Below the pieces are notes generated by a model. The model saw nothing but the letters and a program-made list of their open reading frames with translations, did not search any database and had not been told where the DNA came from. Below, piece by piece: positions 55,141-64,000 of a stretch of 64,000 nucleotides of DNA (positions are counted from its first letter, which is position 1; the number at the start of each line of letters is the position of its first letter). The translations under genes and the position numbers were made by a program. The stretch covers positions 2,762,901 to 2,826,900 of the forward strand of contig OZ026601.1 in the NCBI GenBank assembly GCA_964020085.1, read 5' to 3'. Source of the DNA: Micromussa lordhowensis (taxonomy: Eukaryota; Cnidaria; Anthozoa; Scleractinia; Lobophylliidae).

Positions 55141-57139
55141 GTGGTTTATCTCGACCTTCTAGCTATCTCTAACAAAAACCCGCTTTCTGTAATTCATTTC
55201 AATATTCTTTTTTTGTAGAAATTCTCTGTCATGGTCACTATACAATCTCCAGCATTCACGGCTATCTTCTGGCGAACTCTGGCGTACTATCTCGAACAAA
55301 ACTTGAATTTCCCCCTCCCCTAGTTTACACTCGTTATCGCGAGCGAATAGAACCGACTGAACCTGCTGAAAATCTACAAAAATACTTCTTCCTAAGTTTG
55401 AAGCGCATTATGAACGCCAGACAACTGTAGACTTTGGATATCCAGTGTTTTCGATTAGCAACATAATCGCTGAACATGGCAGTAAAACTGAAGAAACCAA
55501 GTTTGAATGAACGGAATGGCTTTTGATCACAATTCGTTGATTTTGCCTGTATTAATTTTGTTCATAGTTTGATTCTTAGAGTCAAAGTAAAGCTGTCCGG
55601 GCAAAGTAAGTTAAGCCGAGCAAACCGTTTGGCCTCTCACGAATTCTTTTGTTACGGTTTTTTTTTATTGATGAATTTTTCATCTTGAACTGGGAGCCCG
55701 ATACCAGCCCCTTTCAGAATATCGTTTAATTCCACTAATTTTGTCGCACATTACATAACAAACCTGTGTTTTATCATTTTAATAATTATAACAGCTTCCG
55801 TTATTTAGGGCAAAGGGGAACTTAGGTTAGGCTGGTATTAGGAACTAGAGATCGAAGCATGTGAAAAAATTGCGATAACACCACCGAAGTCTGGATTTCG
55901 TTCATGTTCAACTCGACGGGATTGAACGCGGTATTCAGTTCGGAATGAGGTATTGTTCAAGCCTAGCTAGAATAAATCTTACAATATTACTAATTCCAAG
56001 TTAACAGTCCATACCGCTTCTCCACAAGGATAAAATGTTTATCGAACACCAAGATAAAAGGCAAACTGCAAACAGTGAGTACATACTATAGCTTTTCCTT
56101 TAAACATGCAATAGACTAGACTGCTAAGAAGCACAGAAAAATCTTTGAAAAGTCAAGGGGCTGGCCAAGGAATACATAGGATTTAGTTTATAAAACAAAT
56201 TATCATTATCTTCGCGCCTGGTCTAGAACTGCGTTATCTTCAAGTGGTTTATCGAAGCTTCTCACTATCTCCAGGAAAAAGCTGCTTTCTGTAATTATAT
56301 CATTAGTATTATTTTTGTAGTAACTCTCTGTCATGGTCCGGCACTATACAATCTCCAGCATTCACGGCTATTTTCGAACCGCTGGCGCGATATCTCGAAC
56401 CAAACTTGAATTTCCTCCTCCCCCCCACCCCCCTTTCCTAGTTTACACCCCTTATTTCGAGCGAATAGATCCGCCTTCACAAACTGGTGTAAATTGTTTT
56501 GGCAAGACACCGACTTCTGAAGCCCTGGCCTGTCTTCAAGGAGAGGAGAAAGGGTAGTGTTATCCTGGCTCTACCGCCAAAAGGAAGGTCCATCTGAAAA
56601 ATCTGAGCGGGATTTACAAGGTTCAAGTACCTAAATCTACCTTTAAATCGGTAGAATAATCAGCGGCCGCTACTTCGAACACCATTTCTGACACCCGTTA
56701 AGATCCCTAGCTTATCCCTAGCTTGAACACTTGGTTCTTAGAGTCAAAATAAAGCTGCCCCCTCTAAGGCAAGCAATCCCGAGCAACCGATTTCGTGGCC
56801 TCCCACGAATTCTTTTTTACGACTTTTTGACTGACGATATAGATTGAACACTGCGAGATTTGTTGTCGTAAACTCATTAAGTATTTTTATTTGAGCTCAG
56901 TCGCTTTTACGTTCGTTTTCCTTGCTACGCATGCGTGTACACGAGTTTGCATGATTCTACCGTGATTTCGGTAAATGAGTTTCTTTAATTTTTCAGTGCT
57001 GAAATTTTCATCGGACTAGAATGAGTTAAATCTGTGATGGGCTTTAGACTGAATTACTTGATTTTGGCCTGTTGTAGCATCTGTACAAGCCACTAGGCTC
57101 CTAATAACCCCACTGATGATGTATAAAATTATAAGCAGT

Positions 57140-57262
57140 AAGTGCCTTGAGTATTTGAAGGAACATCTACAATATTCCAAGAACACCCACAGTTTTAACA
57201 CCATATCAGCTTCGCGCATCCCATACTAGGGGAGTAACCCTATGGAATGATTTAAAAAATAA
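57140..57262 (+). pseudogene. possible LINE 3'-end relic
   Basis: The plus strand reads CLEYLKEHLQYSKNTHSFNT then ISASRIPY before a stop, resembling the C-terminus of non-LTR reverse transcriptase ORFs (spaced H.. TR..). It is short and broken, and may be separate from the LINE that follows. Confidence 0.4.
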
Positions 57263-57284
57263 GGTAATGTGTATTCATAGACAT

Positions 57285-58420
57285 ATTCTGTGTTCGTGCG
57301 GGCGGCAGTAGTCTCTACATATGCACCAACCCTACTGGCTGAACCTGAAGATAAAGAGATATTCTTCTCCACTCGTGATTCTGTGTTATCACAGGTGCCT
57401 CCCAGCCACAAGATTATTCTTCTTGGAGACTTCAACGCTCGTGTAGGCAGACGATCACTCAGTGTAGGAAAATGTCATTGGGAAGAAAGGGAGGGGTAGG
57501 TAACGCTAACTCCAATCCATCTACTGATCAACTACGCGGAGCACTAGTCGGTGATCACAAACACCCTCCGTTAGAAGAATATGAATAAGACATCATGGAA
57601 ATGATGATTGTCACCATTTTCAAGAAGGCTGAGAAGACAAGTTGAAGAAACTATCGAGGTATCTCCTTGCCTTATATAACTGGAAAGATCTTCGCTCGCG
57701 TCCTCGCTTGTCGCCTCATCTCTATAGCTGAAGAGGTCCTTCCAGAGTCATAATTTGGATTCAGATCAGCACGTGGGTCTGTTGCCTTGATATATTCTCA
57801 GCACGTCAGATTCAGAAAAAGCACAGGAACAGCATAAGGAACTTTATGCGGCTTTCATCTAAGGCTTTTGACTCCGTTCACCGGCCTCGTTCACCGGTTC
57901 ACGCTGTGGAAAGTGTTCTCTAGGATCGGCTGTCCAGAGAAATACATCAAAATTGTACGACTACTGTTTGAAAACATGTCTGCATCAGTTCTAATTGACA
58001 GCGAGGCCACCGAGAATTTTGAAGTGAAGACCGGAGTAAAGCTGGGATGTGTCATAGCCCCAACACTCTTCTCGATATTCATTTCCGCTGTAGCACATTT
58101 TGTGCCGGAGAAACTAGCCCGTGGTGTAGATATACAGTTTAGGATGGATGGCAAGCTGTTCAACCTACGACGACAGAGGATGACAAAACTTGAGCTTTAA
58201 TATGCTGATGACAATGCCATAGTGGCTTACTCAGGGGAAGACCTTCAACCAGCCATGGATGTCTTTAGTCATGTCTACATTGGTCAAGGCCTCACACTCA
58301 ATGCTCGGAAGACACAAGGGTTGTTCCGACCATTACCTGACAACACCCAAGAGTGACAACAGCCAGAGATCACAGTTGAAGATCACGGCCACAATGTAAA
58401 CTACCGGGCAAACAGTATGC
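57285..58420 (+). pseudogene. dead non-LTR (LINE) retrotransposon: endonuclease and RT fragments
   Basis: 57290-57499 contains SHKIILLGDFNARVG, the GDFN motif of the APE-type endonuclease. 57868-58200 contains WKVFSRIGCPEKYIKIVRLL, then TGVKLGCVIAPTLFSIFISA, the reverse-transcriptase fingers and palm. An in-frame TAA immediately precedes the catalytic YADD (YADDNAIVAY, from 58201). The KAFDSVHR motif before 57880 is out of frame or broken, and most of the region between endonuclease and RT is deleted. The element is therefore inactive. Clade assignment would need a tree; I only call it non-LTR. Confidence 0.8.
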
Positions 58421-58921
58421 GTTTCTGCCCAATAACGTATTTATTTATTGATTTATTTACACTCAAAGCGGATCCATATCCTTCAAACTAAACTGTGAGG
58501 GATGTATGGGGATTATTCCGTGCAATTGACTAGACGAAGAGGCTCCGCCCAAATTAAAGGGGCGCATTTTTCAAAACTTGTGCGATATGTTAACACCCAC
58601 TGGACCTTCCATTGAGCAGACAGAAAATAGGCATGAGAATGATTTGCGATCCTAATTGATGAATTAGTGTTTTTTGCCAGAAGGTCAAGGTGGCTTTTGG
58701 AGTGAATGGCGAGTTTTTGGGGAAGGCATTTTTCGTCTTGGACTAATAATTGAAGTGCCAGAGGTCAAGAATTCCAGGCCGAATGCCGTTGTTGTTTTCT
58801 TTTCTTAAGCAAGACACTTAACTCTCACAACAATGTCAATAATGAATATGGCGAGTTGTTTCTATCAAATTAAAGTAACAGCATGCATCGGTGGGTTAGT
58901 GAAAGCTGAATTATCAACTTG

Positions 58922-59129
58922 AAGTTCCTCGGCGAATCCGGGTAGATTGACCACCGTGGCAAACCTGGAAAGCCAGCATTTTGAACTTAAAATACCTCCC
59001 GCGCTAGCTACTGACTTGAGAAAAATATGGGAAGCGGTAATCTGCCACGGGGTGGAATCCCGTGCAGTTTGGATAGCAATGGTCGAAGTAAAACCCGAAG
59101 AAAGCCGCACTGTGAGCCTGTTGGCTTAA
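58922..59129 (+). CDS. weak candidate coding segment
   Basis: An open frame of ~68 codons reads NLESQHFELKIPPALATDL, then RKIWEAVICHGVESRAVWI, and ends SLLA. The composition is protein-like, but the antisense frame is open too, there is no initiator ATG early in the frame, and the acceptor (caacttgaag) is weak. Family unknown. Confidence 0.25.
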
Positions 59130-62100
59130 TTACAATAAGCAATACTCTACTTGTGCCTTATGACAGTGATTTACGACCCTAATTCATTGTATGTCGGCAG
59201 TCCGAAGCTTCTCAACACTACATTAAGATGTTTTAGCTAAATAGATTGTTTGTACCAATTAAAATTTTGATGCATATTACTTTAATTGTACTTTGGACTT
59301 GTTGAGTGGTACACTTGATAGGTTACGATATCATGATGTATTTACGCACAATAAACTAAGCATAAGTTGAAACTTCTTCGATGATGTTTTATCAGTACAA
59401 AACCGGTGAAATTGTCCTTTTAGCTAAGTAATGCTCTCTTAATTAAATACCTCAAGCTTACTTTTTCCTGTTTTGGTAGACATTCCAGTAATGCCATTCA
59501 GCCAACCTTTAGAAACCGCATACATGAATCTTCTGCCTGCAATTAACAAAATCACCATTAGTCCACATCTTTTTTCATTTCGGATACTACTACTACTGAC
59601 AAACAATTTCTTTGTCACCCTTCCAAGCATCATTCAATACACCAATTATGACCTACGCTGTGAATAGGGGTAATGTACCAAACTTGACCTAGCGCTCCAG
59701 ATATGATCGTGTATACAAAGTACATTTTCACAGTAAATTTTACCCAAATGATTTACTAGATACAACCTTTTATAAAATAGCGCACAGTTAACTTTGCTGA
59801 TGATATCATTGGGACACTTTTCTGATGGTTACAAAAATAGAAAATAATTAGACGTCTGACCTTTTGTGCCGTCACGTGCTGAGAACTCATTCGCGTTTTT
59901 GTCCATGTCTCATCTCGTTTGCAAGCACCTGGTACTGTTTAGGTCTTATTGAATTTTAAAATAAATTGTTGTAGCATAATTTAATTTCCAGTAAATGAGA
60001 GTTTAAATACCTTAGGGTTAATTTCTCTATATCCCAAAGCATTTAATTCTCCATTATGTTTGCCTGAAGTATAAGCTGTTAAAGGCTTCATCTAAATTTC
60101 ATCTTTCTGGAAGTATAAATTATAATTAGTCATTAGCAAGGCTAAGATCAGCAATGAGCTTTCTTAACTGATCGAGGAAGCGGTTAATTTGGCAAGACAT
60201 TCCTTACACCAGTATGAGCAAATTTCACTTGTAACTTCTCCGTCGGCGTGAATGCAAATGCAACTTGTTGCCACCCAATTTAACTCGATGTTCAAGTTAG
60301 AATCGATGTTTTCCTTAAGCTGTGGACAAGATGGACGATATAAATATGCGAGGAATATCGATATTTATATTTAATTACTTCTCCTGATTGATTATGGACA
60401 ACCTGCCCGACTATACATTTCGATATCTGTCTTCAAGAAAGTGTTCATGTTACAGCTTATTGACTTGGTAGCAGAATACAACGTGCCACACATACATGGA
60501 TTGAAGAGTCTTGATAAGTTGAGAGGGGGATAAGGTTGCTCAGCGAGGAGTCGTTTATGTAGCAAGGCAAATCGAGCATTTGATCAAAGTTGAACACAAG
60601 TTTGGATAAACATCACCCTATATACAATGCAGTGAAATAAAACTTGACGTTTTAAGGTTATCGTATACATTTGGTGCACCTTTAGAGGTGTCTTACGCTT
60701 CTTCGTTTATTTCACTTTATCCCGGCAAGTCACCATTTCACTTATCATTTATCTACATTTATCATTTCGACATATTGAGCCATGCAGTATGGCAGGGAAT
60801 GTGTCACACATAAGAACCTAGTTTACGACCTGGCTGGCCACGAGCCCTCCATAGCATAGTGGTTAGAACGTCCAACCGTTTTCTGGAAGGTCATGGGTAC
60901 GACTGCCGTTGGCGAACTCCAAAAATTTATTTTCTCGGAGTAATTTGACTTGAGAACGCTTCTTCATTTACTCTTATATCTGTCGGTTTGTTAAGTACAT
61001 GTATACGTTTCTAGGAATGCCACTGACAGCATTGACGTCGCTTGGGTAATTCCTTTCGGTTCTATTTTAACACAAAAGTCGAACAACACTGAAATAAATT
61101 CCTGCAAACCGGCAACTATCGATATTACTAAATGTATGATTTAACTTCTTTAGTACATGGTAATTACCCCCTAGATAACTGCACACTCTAAAATCCTAAA
61201 ATTTGCCCCGTATATTATCCATTGACGAAGAATCTTAGGCGAGGACAAACGACAGGAAGTCGAGTCATGTTATGATGTTGAATGTCATTATATTACGGAT
61301 TACATCATAATTTCATGATGTGGTGATTTCCACAATCAATACTTGTGATGTTCTTTTGCCTGATTGTATTTTGACAGACAAATGATGATGAAAATGTTTC
61401 AGTTAATGCAAGTCTTTCATCTACAAATAGCTCAGTTTTACTTGTCTCTTCACAGGAGTTGTTACGGTTTCTCTGGGAAGGGAAATGTCTGGTTGAGTTC
61501 GACACACAGGAATAGAAAATTTGGTAAAACAACTTGCGAACAAGTCTTTGAATAACCTGATTTCCTTTCATCATGGTTCTGTTGGAATACGTTTTAGGGT
61601 TGTGGTGCCCGAGCTGGCTTTATAGATCATGAAAATCTGGAGTGGCACTGAGGATTGCTTTATGTGCAGTACATTGAAATGCCGCTCAAATCGCTCGGCA
61701 ATAGCTCTCATTTGAAAGGTCTTACACTAGGTTTTAACCACAAACTGAAAAGTTGGAACCACATAAACGCACTCCGCGAGGTTTGACCCTGTGAGTAACA
61801 GGGCTGTTTCGGAATTAATAAAACGAAACGAAACTGAAACGAAATATCGAGGTAAAGAAGAACTGACAATTTTAATAAAGGTTCTATTATTTTATTTTTA
61901 TAAATATGAAATTCAGAAGTATTATCTCTGTCAGTCAATGTGCCGCAAAACCGGCAGTCAGTATAGAATTGGTCAGAATCACCCAAATCAAATCCTGATC
62001 AGTGTGCCAGGTGTGACGTCAACAAACCCACACAAAACGGAATTAGCAGCAAGACGATAGTCTAACCAAATTTAACTTTATAGCCGGCCAGGGTGTATTG

Positions 62101-63640
62101 CGCAAAATTCCTTGTGTGGCTATTCTTGGGTCTCAGACAGTAACATGTCGCTCAGGTTTTGCTCAAAAATTATACAATGGTGAACTATTCAAGCAGCGAA
62201 GACTATCCAATGTTGTATTTTGAACCAACCATGGCCGGTGAAAAGAAGAAAATCGCTGTTTTTCCTTTAACTTATAGTAAACAAAACTGTACTTGAAAAT
62301 TGAATTCTTGCAGTTTAAGCTATTCCGGTCTATTTGTAAACAATATATCATTATAAACTGATTGAGATCAACAGACTGATTTTGGGAGAAAAAAATTTAA
62401 TTTACATCTCCGACTTTTGAAATTGATGACTTCTTTCGTCTATAAATGTGTTATTACCTACCGCCACTCCCCCCATTGATAGAGGGTCCATTTATATACA
62501 GTGTTGAAGTTTCATAAATTTCTGAAATTCAATGATATCTAGGTAACTATGGAGAAAACCCATCTGAGACGGCCCAAACACAGTAAAAATCATTCCTGCT
62601 ACCGTCGGGTTGTAAAAAGCTTTGCAGTAATCCAGAAAAGAAACTCCCGCTTACGAAAAAATATTATATTACAAAACTTTGCAAGCAGAACTTCTAGACG
62701 ACTTTGAAAAGCTTTCGACGGCTTTTAAAAGTAATGATGGTAACATGAGGGTAAAATAATGAACTCGTAAAGCTAAATTAAGCTGTTTCGGAAGTGATTT
62801 TGGCACACATTTAGCTAACCTTCTGTTTGAAAACTCCGTCGTTACAACTTCCCGTGGTTAAGTGGTCTCCCCATGTGTTCCTTTACCTACCATTGGGCAA
62901 TTAACTCCATTACAGACAAGAATTGGAAAATTCAGCTGTTTTTTATTTAGGTTAATCGCAGCTAAAACGCCTATTTAACAAAACTGTTTCTGGCTTGATT
63001 CTAGAAAAATCCCTTCTCAAAATTGTGGAAAGAGATCAGTTAAAACACGCACATTAAATAAATATGTTCCTGGCTGAAATCTAGAAAAATCATTCTCAAA
63101 ATGAAGAAATAAAATAACTTGTATACGTTACAGAATTTAATATGTAGACAATCCAGTATTAAGTTAATCCCGCAATGGAGAAACACGTCTGAACTGCATG
63201 CCACCTGCTTTTGATTTAAACTAATTTTAATTTAATCGAACGGTTTAAACGAACTTGAGTCATTTTTCAACAGAAAAATGGTCCCTAGATCATTGGGTGA
63301 AACATTTTATAGTCTACGATTACAGCGTTGTTCTTTTAGCCACTTGACTGTTCAATCGTACACCGTAAGACTTGTTGAAAAGTAATGATTGTAAAAGTGG
63401 TGTGGGAAGATCATTTCCGGAGATGATATCCTTATAACTCAATATTCCATTGTTCAACCTGTCATCATGCAATATCATAGTAATATCAGGGTGATTTGTA
63501 GCGGCTTGGAGATTATGATTTTTTTTTTCACTTTAGTCTTATTTATATCTCAATGACCACTCATTTATCTAAGTCGTTGTGTCAGTAAAGAAGAGTAATC
63601 CAGACTTATTTCGCGTTTTCGATCCAACAGTTGCAACCTA
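59130..63640. other. no gene seen
   Basis: AT-rich sequence without convincing exons. ORFs near 59439-59667 and 61305-62060 lack splice context or domains. The only repeat-like block is at about 60846. Confidence 0.4.
60846..60960 (+). mobile_element. degenerate tRNA-like SINE head
   Basis: 'cctccatagcatagtggtta' then 'gaacgtccaaccg' and 'ggtcatgggtacgactgccg' keep the spacing of A and B boxes with several substitutions, followed by 'ttggcgaactccaaaaattt'. Stems do not fold cleanly. Confidence 0.45.
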
Positions 63641-63645
63641 ACGCA

Positions 63646-64000
63646 TTACGTTGTAGGAGTGATTTCAAGAAAGGTAACCACGTTATTGACTTGGGAACCT
63701 TGCTTTGTAGAGGTCAAGTATTCACTTGCGTCTTTTTTGTAATTTGCTTTATTAGTAAGCTCATCCCGCTTACTCGCACGAGGTTGCCGCGTAACTAGAT
63801 CTAGCACGTCACCAGACAAAGTGGGAGGAGATTGTTTGCATTGGTCTTGTATTAGGTTGAGCATTGTTTGCTTTTGTTTATATCTTGCATGCCACGAGAC
63901 ACCTTGCATCACTGTCATGCTGACTGCACCATCGAACGGATAACTAAGGAATATGGGTAACATAGGAGAAGAAGGCGGCAAAGAAATCAAGCCTGATAAA
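63646..64000 (-). CDS. possible 3' coding exon running off the window edge
   Basis: The minus-strand frame is open from the window end to a stop at 63646 (at least 117 codons). It reads LSYPFDGAVSMTVMQGVSWH, a Lys/Gln stretch, LIQDQCKQSPPTLSGDVLDL, and finishes VVTFLEITPTT. The length and mixed composition are unusual for this AT-rich background, so it may be the end of a real gene whose body lies beyond 64000. No domain recognised and no splice site seen inside. Confidence 0.4.
   Translation of the reverse strand, partial: LSGLISLPPSSPMLPIFLSYPFDGAVSMTVMQGVSWHARYKQKQTMLNLIQDQCKQSPPTLSGDVLDLVTRQPRASKRDELTNKANYKKDASEYLTSTKQGSQVNNVVTFLEITPTT

Larger units (their letters stand above)
50980..56830. 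repeat. tandem array of three ~2.3-2.4-kb units
   Basis: Units begin near 50980, 53298 and 55715. Shared landmarks in order are 'tttcagaatatcgtt', 'gggcaaaggggaac', 'accaccgaagtctggatttc', 'cttagctagaataaatct', 'caaggagctggtcca', 'aaattatcattatcgtcgcg' (tcttcgcg in the third) and 'ttcacggctat', then 'attttggcaaga'-type segments in units 1 and 3. Unit 1 has ~430 bp extra near 51690-52118; unit 2 carries a SINE and a TTAA element; unit 3 is shorter. No unit encodes a recognisable protein. Confidence 0.85.

Noticed and set aside
1..64000. Prokaryotic or algal-symbiont contamination
   Set aside because: GT-AG introns with animal gene families, tRNA-derived SINEs and TTAA MITEs recur across the whole window, and base composition is uniform apart from local low-complexity tracts.

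Overview
This window is eukaryotic, metazoan nuclear DNA. Genes carry GT-AG introns, the background is AT-rich, and polymerase III tRNA genes, tRNA-derived SINEs, MITEs, Penelope-like elements and non-LTR retroelement relics fill most of it. A HEPN(DZIP3-type)-NB-ARC-TPR receptor, DOMON genes and this repeat content point to a cnidarian, most likely a stony coral or close relative. That placement is inference from gene families; no marker gene is present.

Layout. 1-8.3 kb is a degenerate tandem array of tRNA-Gly(GCC, minus) and tRNA-Cys(GCA, plus) genes in alternating orientation. 8.7-9.4 kb holds two MITE copies in inverted orientation. 11.3-15.7 kb holds the best gene, a two-exon NB-ARC STAND protein of 1206 aa with an N-terminal HEPN domain and C-terminal TPRs; a SINE sits in its intron. 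16-18 kb is MITEs plus a Penelope-like element (PLE) relic. 18.4-24.1 kb holds two head-to-head, three-exon genes for secreted single-DOMON proteins with hydrophobic tails suggesting GPI anchoring; exon phases match and exon 2 is 147 nt in both. 25.2-26.1 kb is a 5'-truncated PLE with a GIY-YIG domain. 27.8-32.3 kb is a rearranged tRNA-Glu(TTC) cluster with four intact-looking genes, two variant copies and several fragments. 33.8-34.5 kb has nested MITEs and another tRNA-Cys. 35.2-38.2 kb (minus) holds exon-like segments of one or more unidentified genes. 38.8-42.5 kb is MITE-rich and includes an element with long C/G homopolymers.

43.7-50.4 kb holds two tandem minus-strand group-A bHLH genes, each with a predicted phase-1 intron near the 3' end. 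51-56.8 kb is a tandem array of three roughly 2.3-2.4 kb units, one of which was hit by a SINE and by a TTAA-flanked element. 57-58.4 kb is a dead LINE. 59-64 kb is nearly featureless apart from a SINE-like relic and possible exons.

The genes do not form a pathway. The recurring theme is repeat-driven remodelling: at least three unrelated MITE families flanked by TTAA, including one insertion precisely inside another MITE, and duplicated tRNA clusters. All splice models come from reading consensus sites, phase and protein continuity; no transcript data or database search was used.
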